From: Spirosoma endbachense
GTDB taxonomy: Bacteria; Bacteroidota; Bacteroidia; Cytophagales; Spirosomataceae
Length of the DNA stretch: 64,000 bases
Direction of reading: 5' to 3'
Assembly (NCBI RefSeq): GCF_010233585.1
Contig: NZ_CP045997.1
Coordinates: forward strand, 1,949,749-2,013,748
Under the pieces are notes generated by a model that worked only from the letters and a program-made list of their open reading frames with translations, was not told where the DNA came from and ran no database searches. A program made the position numbers and the translations under genes. Shown piece after piece: positions 8,109 through 17,224 of the stretch. Positions within the stretch are counted from its first letter, which is position 1; each line of letters begins with the position of its first letter.

Positions 8109-8708
8109 ATGAAGTTGCTTTCCGTTCATATCCTCACATTGTTTACTTGCCTGTGGCTCTGGCTGTCGGGTGGTCTGCCTGATCCGTGCCATGCCCAGGT
8201 ACGGCTGACAAATTCCGGTCGGCCCCAGGCGACAGCCATGCCCACTGTCCGACTACTAAAACTACCGCTGACCCAAAAAATCGATAGCATTCTGCATCAC
8301 ATACGAACATATTCGCAGATCCCGGCAAACCACCAGGAACGATACGCCCGCGAACTAACCGCTTATTTTGCTCCATCTGGCTATATTTCAGTTCATCAGC
8401 CGGGGCAGCCAGACGCCCGTCTATCGGTAAATGATTACCTTGCACAGTTTGGCAATCGGTCGGCAGCGGTTCAGTTTAAAGGTGCCGAAGTCGTGTATTA
8501 TGGCCAGTCGATTAAAACCGCAGCGGGCGACTGGCAAACGATGGTAACCACCTATCGGAATGCGACAACCTTTACCGGAAACAAGCCACAGGCCTCCGAC
8601 ATTGCTACCGTCATGACACCCGTGGGAACAGCTCCGCTTACAACGAATTATTGGCAGATTTTTACTCTATACCTCACCATTCCTAAAGCTGGCTCAACCC
8701 GACAGTAG
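8109..8708 (+). CDS. Secreted protein of unknown function (possible NTF2-like fold)
   Basis: A 199-residue protein with a hydrophobic signal segment (residues 1-30, ending PCHAQ). The mature part has a helix (ERYARELTAYFAPSG), then short strands including LSVNDYLAQFG and VVYYGQSI and a C-terminal strand block (NYWQIFTLYLTI). The order helix, then x(V/I)x-x-YL segment, then strands recurs in the proteins at 10332-10934 and 11925-13460, which suggests a shared small alpha+beta domain of the NTF2/SnoaL kind. I recognise no catalytic residues. It sits between the caspase and the papain-like peptidase genes, 67 and 18 bases away. Confidence 0.7.
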   Translation: MKLLSVHILTLFTCLWLWLSGGLPDPCHAQVRLTNSGRPQATAMPTVRLLKLPLTQKIDSILHHIRTYSQIPANHQERYARELTAYFAPSGYISVHQPGQPDARLSVNDYLAQFGNRSAAVQFKGAEVVYYGQSIKTAAGDWQTMVTTYRNATTFTGNKPQASDIATVMTPVGTAPLTTNYWQIFTLYLTIPKAGSTRQ

Positions 8709-8726
8709 GCAGCACCGCCCCTCGTA

Positions 8727-10325
8727 ATGAAAACTCTCCTCTGGTTTACGATCTTGCTTTCGGCACAATGGGTTTGGGCACAGGCTCCAGCCGACCTGGT
8801 GAATTCGGGCTTACGTTTCGATGATGAAGCCTACCTGCGTGTCGAACAAAAGCCCGACAATGTGATCTATAAGGCTCCACTTCCCAGAGCAATTTCCTAC
8901 GAAAAATACTTGCCAGACATTGAACGGCAGGGCGACTATGGCACTTGTGTGGCGTTTACCTGTGCGTATTATACCCGAACGGCTATCGAAGCCATTCAGC
9001 GAAACCTGACGACTAAACCGCAGATCAATCAGACCCGATTTTCACCAACCTACCTTTATTCCCGACTCAAGTTACCGAACGACGTGACCTGCCAGCAGGG
9101 CGGAACAATGGATGAAGGCTTATTGGCGCTCAAAAATTACGGAGCTCCATTCTGGTCCAGTCTCCCCTATCCACAATGCATCAGGAATGTTAAACCCTAT
9201 GACTCTGAAGCTTCGCAGTTTCGGATTCGTCATTTTGAACGGATTTTTGACTTTGCCACTATGTTCCGCGTGGTTCGCCAGAACAATAATCTCGAGTCGG
9301 TTGTCAATGCGAATATACAGAACATCAAACGGGCGCTGGCCGGTGGCTATCCGGTTCCCATCGGCATGATGATTCCTTTGTCATTTCAGGCTGTTTCGAC
9401 GGATACCTGGACGCCCGCTCCGTCTGATGTCGACGATTTATACCAGGAAATCAGATCCGGCTTTAAACGCCGTAAATTATATGGACATGCCCTCACGGTT
9501 GTTGGCTACGACGATAGCCGCCAGGCTTTTCGAGTTGTCAATAGCTGGGGGACACGCTGGGCCGACAATGGTTTGTGCTGGATAAAATACCGGGACTTTG
9601 TCTTGTTTACGCGCTATGCGTTCCGGGTGTATCCGATGGAACAACCCACGGCAAAACTAACCAAAGTGACACCCATTATTGCTAAAACTAATACCAGGCC
9701 ACAATCTCCTACTGCTCCTAAACGATCACCAGTGCCAACCACGCAACCCGACAAATCGGTAACGATGCAGGCCAGCGTGGAAATGCGGCTGGTAGACGGC
9801 TCCGACATGCCTGCACGGCGGTTGATGAGCCGGGGTTCGACCGTTGGCGACGATACAAACGACGAAATTGGTGCCTACAAACTTGTTAATGGCTACGCAT
9901 CCGGAACACGGTTCAAACTGACGGTCAATAACGACAAAGCGGCTTATGTCTACGTGATCGGAACCGATCAGAGCATGAAACTTACACGGTTATTCCCTTA
10001 TGCCGATAGCCTGAGTGCCATGATCGATGCGAAGGAGTCGGCGGTGTTACCGGGCCCAACCAAACACATTCGGCTCGATAATAATCCGGGACAGGAATAT
10101 TATCTGGTCCTGTTTGCGGATAAACCGCTCGATATGAGTGCCCTCATAACCAGAATGAGTGCTATAGGTGGCAGTTTATCGCATAAAATTACGCAAACAC
10201 TCGGCGATCAGTTGATGGACTGGCACACGATGAACTACGATCCAGAACAAATTACATTCAGTACTGCTACTGACCCCATTGGCAAAGTAGTTCCCGTGCT
10301 CATTAGCCTCGACCATAAACCGTAA
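8727..10325 (+). CDS. Secreted papain-family (C1) cysteine peptidase with C-terminal DUF4384 domain
   Basis: A 532-residue protein with signal peptide ending VWAQA. The papain catalytic set is visible: Gln68 and Cys74 in RQGDYGTCVAF, His254 in YGHALTVVGYDD, and Asn272 in VNSWGTRWADNG. No inhibitory propeptide of usual length precedes the domain. After a Pro/Thr-rich linker (residues ~310-345), the last ~170 residues match DUF4384: GTRFKLTVNNDKAAYVYVIG, then LTRLFPY and EYYLVLFADKPLD. DUF4384 is a beta-rich domain often joined to kinases or caspases in bacteria. The same domain occurs in the protein at 11925-13460. Gap to the next gene is only 6 bases, so strongly operonic. Confidence 0.88.
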   Translation: MKTLLWFTILLSAQWVWAQAPADLVNSGLRFDDEAYLRVEQKPDNVIYKAPLPRAISYEKYLPDIERQGDYGTCVAFTCAYYTRTAIEAIQRNLTTKPQINQTRFSPTYLYSRLKLPNDVTCQQGGTMDEGLLALKNYGAPFWSSLPYPQCIRNVKPYDSEASQFRIRHFERIFDFATMFRVVRQNNNLESVVNANIQNIKRALAGGYPVPIGMMIPLSFQAVSTDTWTPAPSDVDDLYQEIRSGFKRRKLYGHALTVVGYDDSRQAFRVVNSWGTRWADNGLCWIKYRDFVLFTRYAFRVYPMEQPTAKLTKVTPIIAKTNTRPQSPTAPKRSPVPTTQPDKSVTMQASVEMRLVDGSDMPARRLMSRGSTVGDDTNDEIGAYKLVNGYASGTRFKLTVNNDKAAYVYVIGTDQSMKLTRLFPYADSLSAMIDAKESAVLPGPTKHIRLDNNPGQEYYLVLFADKPLDMSALITRMSAIGGSLSHKITQTLGDQLMDWHTMNYDPEQITFSTATDPIGKVVPVLISLDHKP

Positions 10326-10331
10326 CCCACC

Positions 10332-10934
10332 ATGAAACCATTCCTAGCCACACTACTTCTATTACTTTTCGCCACATCGCTGAGTTGGTCACAGGATCGG
10401 CTCAAGCAATCGTATGTCGACGATGACCTGTCTGAGAAAGAAGCCGCCGATCTGAAAAACCGGACTAAACAACGCATTGCTGAACTTCAGAATTACCTCA
10501 ACATCATACCCGACTCCAAGCGTTCGACGGCCGAACGCGAAGATGCCGTTGAACAGGCACTCCTGTTGTTTACCAACGAAGCGAACATGGAAATAATAGA
10601 CCGAAAAGGGAAGCGAACGATGCCCGTTAAACGCTATTTCCGGAACCTGCTCGACATCAGCACAGGCTATTACACCCATATCGACATTACGCAGTACGAT
10701 GTAGCCTATGTGAGCGATTTCCGGCTTGGCACCGATGGCAACTACCATAGCACCGGCACGTATTACCAGGATTTTAAAGGTTTTCGGGGCGATCAGGCCG
10801 TTTATCATGACCGTACCAAGAAAGATGTCAGTATCCGGGCCGATGCCCGATTGAATGAATACAACGAGAAAAAATGGACGCTGTTGCTTGGCAACGTGAA
10901 GGCCAGAAGCCTGGAAGTTATACCCGCTAACTAA
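10332..10934 (+). CDS. Secreted protein of unknown function (possible NTF2-like fold)
   Basis: A 200-residue protein with signal peptide ending LSWSQ. The mature part starts with two charged helices (residues ~25-80), then MPVKRYFRNLL followed by strands and an aromatic-rich part (GTYYQDFKGF), and ends with KKWTLLLGNVKARSLEVI. The segment (L/M)P(V/I)K.Y(F/L).N.L also occurs in the protein at 11925-13460 (LPIKQYLVNVL), and a related one in 8109-8708, so these look like divergent copies of one domain. No enzyme motif is recognised. It starts 6 bases after the papain-like gene. Confidence 0.7.
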   Translation: MKPFLATLLLLLFATSLSWSQDRLKQSYVDDDLSEKEAADLKNRTKQRIAELQNYLNIIPDSKRSTAEREDAVEQALLLFTNEANMEIIDRKGKRTMPVKRYFRNLLDISTGYYTHIDITQYDVAYVSDFRLGTDGNYHSTGTYYQDFKGFRGDQAVYHDRTKKDVSIRADARLNEYNEKKWTLLLGNVKARSLEVIPAN

Positions 10935-10979
10935 TAATCAGCCAGTAACGGCCAACAGCTAAATCTTTTCTTCTTCTCT

Positions 10980-11843
10980 ATGCGTCGCTCTCGTTTACTT
11001 CTCTTCATCGCGCTATGGATTGGAATTTTCGGCCAGAAAGGCTGGTCGCAATCCTTGCCGATCCAGACTACACAGCCGGTGAAGCAGATCGAGGAGTTTC
11101 TGAAACGGTTTTATTATGAACAGACTCCCGACCAGCGCCCGCTCACAACCGACTCGTTAAGAGCCCTGTATCCACGAAGGGCGTATCTGCTTAGTCTGTT
11201 TGATGCTAAAGATAGCCGTCGAACAACGCAGCCCAGCTACAAACAGGCTATCGATACGTTCGTTACCGAGCTTTCGGAAGCGGAAGAAAAGCCTGACGAC
11301 CTGTATGCAAACGTATTGGCCGAAACACCCTTTCGGGCCAGCTATCGGGGTAAGGCCGAAACACTGACCGTTTTTTGGCAAATGACGCACATAGGTCGCG
11401 CGCAGGGTTGGCGCATGGTAGGATTGGACGCTCCGTTTCTAACTGCCAGTACCGACACCTCAAAAGCGCCACTATCCGGCGACACAACACAACGGGCAAC
11501 CCGTCCGCTTACACTGTCGCCAAATACGCACGAAACCAGTTTTCTGGAATTCCACCGGGTCATCAAACAGGGTCATGATTTACGGTTACTCCTGAGTGAC
11601 TCGCTGAGTCAGACAGGCGTTGGGCGAACCTTTATTGAGGCTGTCCGCCAGCGCGAACTCCGCCTGATCGAAACCGAACGTGTTTCACTGTTTATCCCGA
11701 CTAAATCTGGCTGGATTGTTCGGGTTGACGAATTCTCACGCGACAACGAAAACTCGGGCTGGCTCATCAGCGATTTATACGGCACCCGGTCGCCATCGCG
11801 GCTTCCACCCGAGCTGGCAACTCTTGTACGGATTCGCCCCTAA
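10980..11843 (+). CDS. Secreted protein of unknown function
   Basis: A 287-residue protein with signal peptide ending KGWSQ. The mature region begins with a helix (QIEEFLKRFYYEQ), has a central block ending in a strand pair with a conserved-looking WQMTHIGRAQGWRM, then a Ser/Thr-rich linker (~155-180) and a second helical/strand domain up to the end (LLLSDSLSQTGVGRTFIEA, ending in ELATLVRIRP). The arrangement of first domain resembles the neighbouring NTF2-like candidates in size but the sequence resemblance is weak. No catalytic motif seen. Spacing to neighbours is 45 and 81 bases, so it stays within the operon. Confidence 0.68.
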   Translation: MRRSRLLLFIALWIGIFGQKGWSQSLPIQTTQPVKQIEEFLKRFYYEQTPDQRPLTTDSLRALYPRRAYLLSLFDAKDSRRTTQPSYKQAIDTFVTELSEAEEKPDDLYANVLAETPFRASYRGKAETLTVFWQMTHIGRAQGWRMVGLDAPFLTASTDTSKAPLSGDTTQRATRPLTLSPNTHETSFLEFHRVIKQGHDLRLLLSDSLSQTGVGRTFIEAVRQRELRLIETERVSLFIPTKSGWIVRVDEFSRDNENSGWLISDLYGTRSPSRLPPELATLVRIRP

Positions 11844-11924
11844 CCAAACGGGTGAGTCTGGTTCGTTGATCAACCAGTATACTATAGAACGTTCGCCCGA
11901 AAGCATCTAACAGCTTCATCTTTC

Positions 11925-13460
11925 ATGGTCAGATATTGGTTTTTATTGTGTTTTTTACTGCTCACAGGGCTGGCTTCAGGGCAGCCTCAACCGGCACAAC
12001 CCAAAATCGAAGCACCCACATTCCGGCCTTCGGATGAGGTATACATTGCCCGTCAGGCCAGGCGCTTTCTGGAAACTGCCTACTACTTCAGGCTGAATGA
12101 ATTAGGTCGCCCGGCCAGCGATCTATCGGCGGCCGAAAAACGGCAGATTATGGCCGGTCTGCTTGATCGTTGTTTTGGTAATGGTAACCCGTTGGTCGTC
12201 AATGACCTGGACCCCTACCAGCGGGAGAGTTCTGAATTACCGATCAAACAGTATCTGGTTAATGTGTTGACCTTCTATCGTGCCGGCGATCTTGCTATCG
12301 GTAATGACCTGACCGATGGGCTACATTATGGCCGGATTCAGGCAAACGCAGCCGGAAAACTTTTCATGCCGTTGTATGTTTCTGAAACCCTGACCGGTAC
12401 TTACGACAATAACCGGGCACCCAAAAAACGGCATGAATTACGGCAGGTTAAAGAATTCAGGCTGGAGTTTACGTTCGACAACAGCAATTGTCAGCGGGTA
12501 TTCGATAATCTGAAAATCGGTGGTATTCGGCGTCTTGCCGCTATCCCATCAGCCTCCCGGCTATTGACCGGCCGCGAAGACCTGGCTCAAATGCGGGCGC
12601 AGGAGCAGGATCTCAATATGGTAGTCGACTGTTTGACCGAAGGAATTCGACGGCAATTACCCGCCGAGACGAAGCATATTCTGATCGACAATTTTACGTT
12701 TGAAAATCGGGGAATCAGCACCGAATTCGGTGAAGCGCTGACGCAAACGCTCCGTCAACAGCTCCAGCAACGAACGGGTGCGGTTGTCGAGATACTCAAA
12801 AGCGACAATCAGACTGCCGATTATACAGTGCGGGGAAGTTTCGCAACGACGGGCGATCAGGTGGAGATCCGGGCAAAATTGTTTAACAAACAAGCGGCTT
12901 TCGAGCGCGATCTGGTATCCAGTGACCTGCCCGTCCGCTGGGTACGGCAAAACCAATTGACGTTCGAGTCGCCGAAAGATGCCAATAGCCTGCGCATGGA
13001 AGCAGCCGTAAAGACAGTAATGGCCCCGCAATCGGTCGGTGATTTTTCCATTGAATTACAAACGAACCGGGGGCGTCAGGGCGTTACCTATCATGAGGGC
13101 GAACGGATGACCATTAAGCTGAAAGTAAGTAAACCCGCTACCGTTCGCCTGATTTATGTACTGGAAGACGGTACGCAAACGTTACTATTCGACAATTACC
13201 GGATTGATGGGCAGGCCGTGGGGCAGTTCATCGATGTACCGGGTGACTTTGAATGCTCTAGCCCATTTGGACAGGAATTTCTACTAGCCTTCGCCACAAC
13301 TGATACGTTTGCTCCCCTCGAGACGAAGAAGCAGAACAGCTTCAATGTCTTGACGGGTGAACTGACCAATACTGTTCTCCGTACGGTACGGGGTTTACGG
13401 GCAAATGGCATCATTGTGGCTGATAAGGTGCAGATTACGACACGCCCAGTGCGGTTTTAA
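11925..13460 (+). CDS. Secreted multidomain protein: NTF2-like, FlgO/TolB-like and DUF4384 parts
   Basis: A 511-residue protein with signal peptide ending LASGQ. Residues ~35-200 resemble the neighbouring secreted proteins (LPIKQYLVNVL segment). Residues ~235-330 read ILIDNFTFENRGISTEFGEA, then LRQQLQQRTGAVVEIL and YTVRGSFATTGDQVEIRAKLFN; this is the pattern of FlgO/TolB N-terminal-type domains that bind or scaffold at the cell surface. Residues ~360-490 match DUF4384 (EGERMTIKLKVSKPATVRLIYV, then QEFLLAFATTDTF). It therefore shares a C-terminal domain with the papain-like protein three genes upstream. The next gene starts 10 bases later. A structural role in a surface assembly is inferred. 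Confidence 0.72.
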   Translation: MVRYWFLLCFLLLTGLASGQPQPAQPKIEAPTFRPSDEVYIARQARRFLETAYYFRLNELGRPASDLSAAEKRQIMAGLLDRCFGNGNPLVVNDLDPYQRESSELPIKQYLVNVLTFYRAGDLAIGNDLTDGLHYGRIQANAAGKLFMPLYVSETLTGTYDNNRAPKKRHELRQVKEFRLEFTFDNSNCQRVFDNLKIGGIRRLAAIPSASRLLTGREDLAQMRAQEQDLNMVVDCLTEGIRRQLPAETKHILIDNFTFENRGISTEFGEALTQTLRQQLQQRTGAVVEILKSDNQTADYTVRGSFATTGDQVEIRAKLFNKQAAFERDLVSSDLPVRWVRQNQLTFESPKDANSLRMEAAVKTVMAPQSVGDFSIELQTNRGRQGVTYHEGERMTIKLKVSKPATVRLIYVLEDGTQTLLFDNYRIDGQAVGQFIDVPGDFECSSPFGQEFLLAFATTDTFAPLETKKQNSFNVLTGELTNTVLRTVRGLRANGIIVADKVQITTRPVRF

Positions 13461-13470
13461 CCCAGACCAA

Positions 13471-15957
13471 ATGTACTACCTGCCCATTCGCCTGCGTGGT
13501 GAAAAAGTTCATATTGTGCCCCTGCGTTCATCGCGCGAATCAGCCGATGGTGTTGTTCCATCATTTATTATTCCCTACGATCCCCAAACAGCCCTGACAC
13601 GATTGCTGACGCTCGACGGCGAGGTGCGACTTGTAGCGCATGGTGGAACAAACCTCGACCGGGTAATTGATGGCATAACACTGCATGAAAACCGTCCGGA
13701 TTCGCTTACCCTTCACCTGACGGTGTCAGATACTGATGCACCAGCAGAAGACTTGTTGGACCAGAGCGCTCACTTTTTGCTCGAACCGGCCGATGAAACT
13801 GAATCGGGACTGGCGCTACTGGCCCGAACAAAAGATCGTCAGATCCCACGGACCAACGCGCTGACCATAAACGTGCAAACCCAGTTGGATGGCCAACCAT
13901 ACCTGGGTGAAATCAGGCTGTATCTGGCAGAACCACATGCTATTTATGACGTTGTGATGGACTTCGGCTCAGAAGCCAGTCAGATTGTGCTGACCAATCG
14001 GGGCAGCGGGCAGCGCGTGCTGGAACGGCTCAATATTGTCGATGACCTGTTGCGGTATTTCTATCCGAACCTGCTCACTTCCGATAGCGGCAAACTAACG
14101 GCAAAAGCCCTTCATCAGCGTGATCCTGATCCGGACTTACTTCGTTCGGTATTTTTTCTACGTCGGTCAGGAGCCGTATTTCAGTCAACGGATGCGCCCA
14201 ATCAACACGGCGACGCAGAATACCTGAACCTGCTGACCGAACGCGACCGGATTGATTCACTGGCCCAAAGTCATTTTCTGGTATCGAATCTTAAGCTGGC
14301 TCACCTGGGTGCCTATCGATTCGATGTTTCGTTTGCCTCGCCAGCCACCAATGAATTTGGGGTTTCGATCCGCCGGTTCAGTGATACCATTAGCGGTTTG
14401 CAGCAGGCTATTGTCAATTACCTGCTCCGAACGGTGCTGGAACACCTTCATCATAGCCATCCGGCCAATCAGCCGTTTTTCTTATCCGTCAAATTACTTG
14501 TGCCAAACGTTTTTGAGCAGCAGCGGGTCAGCACACTTGTTCAGGGTACGTACCGAAATCTGCATGACCTCCTGCAACCCGACTCGCCCTATGCCCTTCG
14601 CGGGGCCGAAGTCGGAACGTTATCGGAGAGCGACGCTGCTTTTCTTGGCTACCGCGAAAGCCGGTCTGTTCAGCGGCAACCTCTACCGTTGAAAGGTCGT
14701 TACCTGATTGTTGATTCGGGGAAAGGGACTACTGATTTTTCGCTGATCGAGCGTGACGATGAAACCAAATCTGTCTTTCGATCGGGTTTCATCGGGGCAG
14801 GCAATGCGATTTCCTACGCTTTCGTGGAAACGGTTTTCGCGGCTATTTTTGGTCCAGATTCTACAGTCAGGCAGCAGGCCATCTGGCGAATTGCCCTCGG
14901 TCCTACCACAGATCTGGTCGACAAAATTCGGTTTGGAGAGATTATCGAAACCTTGAAGCGAGGATTCGACAAAGGCAGGAATCAAACTGCTTACCGCCCC
15001 ATTCATGACCTGATCGGCCAGCAGATACAGGATATTCGCGCCCGGTATCAGAACAACGTGGGTTCGGCTGGCTTGCTGAAAGAGGTGACGGACGCACTGG
15101 AAACGCTCGCAGGGCAGCAGGAGTCATTACAGGACGAATTTGGTTTCATCAATAACGTAGTCAAACGGCTGACCGATAAACTGGCGCAGGAAGTCGTTTA
15201 TTCAGGCTTTTATGATCCAGACTCACCACCGCAGGTCATTCTGACGGGCCGGGCATTTTTGTTCCGGCTCTTTGCCGAAGAAGTCAGCAATCGGTTTGGC
15301 AATGTTCGTTTAGCGTCTGATGGGCGAGATACAACAGCACTGAAGAAAATTTGTCTGGCGGGTGCATTCAGCAGTGAGACCATCAATTACGATGCGAATC
15401 TTGTCGGCCAACCAACTCGGCAGGTCGATGGCGATGCGGGCATTCGCCTGGTCGATGCGGGTCACGAAACCGGTGCCGTGGCGGTGTTGCTGCCCCGTCC
15501 TTATGAGAAATTAACGGAGGCAGCCCACCGGCTCAAAGGTATGGTGACCAAAGTTGACGGTTTTCTGCAAAAGATTCGCTACGAGCCCGATCCATCATCG
15601 CCCGTTACAACTCAAACCGCCCCAACGACCTTACAATCAAGACGGCCGCTGCCGTCGTTGTATGAGGGCGTTACGTTCAGAAACTACCAGTCGTCAAGCC
15701 AGTGGATTTCCATCAGTGGATTGCGGTATGCCCATCCGGCCTTGTTGACACCCAATCAGCCAACGGTCAATGTGTTTTTTACGGGTACTGAATTTCTGTT
15801 ACGGACCCCAACCGAAGCGGCCCGCCTGACCATCCGGCCCGAATTTTTTCAGCACGACCAATTCGTCTTTGAAACCTTATTCCCGTATCTCGATGAACCG
15901 CATTTCAGCCAGGTAGTGGTTGATCAGTCGGTCGGTACGCTCGATGACACAATCTGA
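13471..15957 (+). CDS. Actin/Hsp70-superfamily (ASKHA) ATPase
   Basis: The ATG at 13471 gives 828 residues and lies 10 bases after the previous stop; a longer frame from 13405 runs inside the upstream gene. There is no signal peptide or membrane helix, so it is cytoplasmic. Three nucleotide-binding segments of the ASKHA fold are visible in order: phosphate-1-like YDVVMDFGSEASQIVL (~160-175), phosphate-2 YLIVDSGKGTTDFSLIE (~410-425), and an adenosine-type VILTGRAFLFRLFAEEV (~589-604). Between them are a helical insertion (~500-580) and an N-terminal ~155-residue beta-rich extension; a ~110-residue C-terminal beta domain follows. It resembles no MreB, FtsA or DnaK closely. It may form filaments or act as a chaperone-type ATPase on the inner face of the membrane module encoded next. 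Confidence 0.75.
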   Translation: MYYLPIRLRGEKVHIVPLRSSRESADGVVPSFIIPYDPQTALTRLLTLDGEVRLVAHGGTNLDRVIDGITLHENRPDSLTLHLTVSDTDAPAEDLLDQSAHFLLEPADETESGLALLARTKDRQIPRTNALTINVQTQLDGQPYLGEIRLYLAEPHAIYDVVMDFGSEASQIVLTNRGSGQRVLERLNIVDDLLRYFYPNLLTSDSGKLTAKALHQRDPDPDLLRSVFFLRRSGAVFQSTDAPNQHGDAEYLNLLTERDRIDSLAQSHFLVSNLKLAHLGAYRFDVSFASPATNEFGVSIRRFSDTISGLQQAIVNYLLRTVLEHLHHSHPANQPFFLSVKLLVPNVFEQQRVSTLVQGTYRNLHDLLQPDSPYALRGAEVGTLSESDAAFLGYRESRSVQRQPLPLKGRYLIVDSGKGTTDFSLIERDDETKSVFRSGFIGAGNAISYAFVETVFAAIFGPDSTVRQQAIWRIALGPTTDLVDKIRFGEIIETLKRGFDKGRNQTAYRPIHDLIGQQIQDIRARYQNNVGSAGLLKEVTDALETLAGQQESLQDEFGFINNVVKRLTDKLAQEVVYSGFYDPDSPPQVILTGRAFLFRLFAEEVSNRFGNVRLASDGRDTTALKKICLAGAFSSETINYDANLVGQPTRQVDGDAGIRLVDAGHETGAVAVLLPRPYEKLTEAAHRLKGMVTKVDGFLQKIRYEPDPSSPVTTQTAPTTLQSRRPLPSLYEGVTFRNYQSSSQWISISGLRYAHPALLTPNQPTVNVFFTGTEFLLRTPTEAARLTIRPEFFQHDQFVFETLFPYLDEPHFSQVVVDQSVGTLDDTI

Positions 15958-15961
15958 CTCT

Positions 15962-17203
15962 ATGACAACACGCACCAACTGGATTCGCTGGGTAGCCGCC
16001 CTGTTGTGGCTCGCGGGTCTGTGGCTATGCCTGCACCAGCCAGCTGCTATTTCTCAATCAGGGAAAACCAGCAGCGATACGCTAAGCAAGACCACGAATT
16101 ACCTGCTGACCGACTCAACAGGCTCAACCTTGTTGATTCGTGGCCCTGAACAAATAACCCGACTAACGGTAACCGACAGTGCTCTCGTGCTGAACAAAGA
16201 ACCGTTGCTATTTCGGGCCGACTCCGTGAAAGGAAGTTCGGTGAAAACGCCCCGTGATCTTGCTCTCTGGCGGAGCCAGTTCAGATTTCGACTTGGCGCT
16301 GGCGCAACTACCGACGCGGCTCGCTGGGAAGTATCCCGCCAAAAACTGGCAACATTTTGCTCCACTGGGCTTACACCTGGCCCAGCCAGCGATAAAGCTG
16401 ATCAGGCTTTATTTGAACGGTTTATTACGTTTATCGCTGATCGACAAAAAACCCAGCAAACAACGCTGATTCTCTACAACAACCTTATTCTGGATCGACT
16501 GACCACGCAGAATCTATCGCCCGATCAAGCCGTGCAACTATCTCCTTCGGAAGTTACCGACATACCAGCCAGCGCACCTTCGAGCGAGCTGCCAGGTATC
16601 GGTTTGCTGGCTTTGGGCGGACTATTATGGGGAATTGCGGCATTTATGAAACGAGACAAAGTCGCTGAACCTGCACAAGTGCCCCGACAGGAAACACCCA
16701 TTGTTCAGGAGCAGACCAGGGCCATTATAGCGCCCACCCAATCTGAAACTCCAGCGAATGTCTCTCCTGGTTTACCGGAGCAATCTCCGGCAAACCCACC
16801 CGTCCCTTCTGATTGGCAAGCTGACCAGACCGCGTTGAAGCAATACATGATGGCTTTCTACCAACGCTACGGGCAATTTTACGACGATCTGCAAACACTC
16901 TCAACAGAGTTGCCGGAGGCCGAAAAGCAACAAATCCGTCGCCAGTTAGTCGAAATGGCACTGCACGCCCATGCATTTGTGGAGGGGTATCAGCATTTAC
17001 CGTTAACACGTCTGACGGAGGTTCCCAATGTCCGATTATTGGTCCAACCGACTAATCGACCTGCTGCGCCAGACCTGACCATTGACCCATACAAAACGGC
17101 CAAACGCTATCGGGTACTGCTATCAATTTTGCAGGAGATGCAACTGGGAGAGCTGGAAAATGTACTGCTTCAGGATTTACACGTACCAAAGAGTCTGCTT
17201 TAA
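15962..17203 (+). CDS. Two-helix membrane protein of unknown function
   Basis: The ATG at 15962 (4 bases after the previous stop) gives 413 residues; an in-frame ATG at 15944 would overlap the upstream gene by 14 bases. An N-terminal helix (WVAALLWLAGLWLCL) acts as signal or anchor, and a second helix lies near residues 206-224 (GIGLLALGGLLWGIAAF) followed by a basic KRDK, giving a periplasmic domain of ~170 residues and a cytoplasmic tail of ~190. The tail has a Pro-rich linker and a helical end domain (YQRYGQFYDDLQTL onward). This topology would let it bridge the cytoplasmic ATPase encoded just before and the membrane polymerase encoded just after. No known family is recognised. Confidence 0.72.
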   Translation: MTTRTNWIRWVAALLWLAGLWLCLHQPAAISQSGKTSSDTLSKTTNYLLTDSTGSTLLIRGPEQITRLTVTDSALVLNKEPLLFRADSVKGSSVKTPRDLALWRSQFRFRLGAGATTDAARWEVSRQKLATFCSTGLTPGPASDKADQALFERFITFIADRQKTQQTTLILYNNLILDRLTTQNLSPDQAVQLSPSEVTDIPASAPSSELPGIGLLALGGLLWGIAAFMKRDKVAEPAQVPRQETPIVQEQTRAIIAPTQSETPANVSPGLPEQSPANPPVPSDWQADQTALKQYMMAFYQRYGQFYDDLQTLSTELPEAEKQQIRRQLVEMALHAHAFVEGYQHLPLTRLTEVPNVRLLVQPTNRPAAPDLTIDPYKTAKRYRVLLSILQEMQLGELENVLLQDLHVPKSLL

Positions 17204-17224
17204 ACACCTTTTCGATTGCCATTC

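Noticed and set aside
13405..13470. Longer start for the ASKHA ATPase at 13405.
   Set aside because: It lies inside the previous gene and has no family-like sequence; ATG 13471 follows the previous stop by ten bases.
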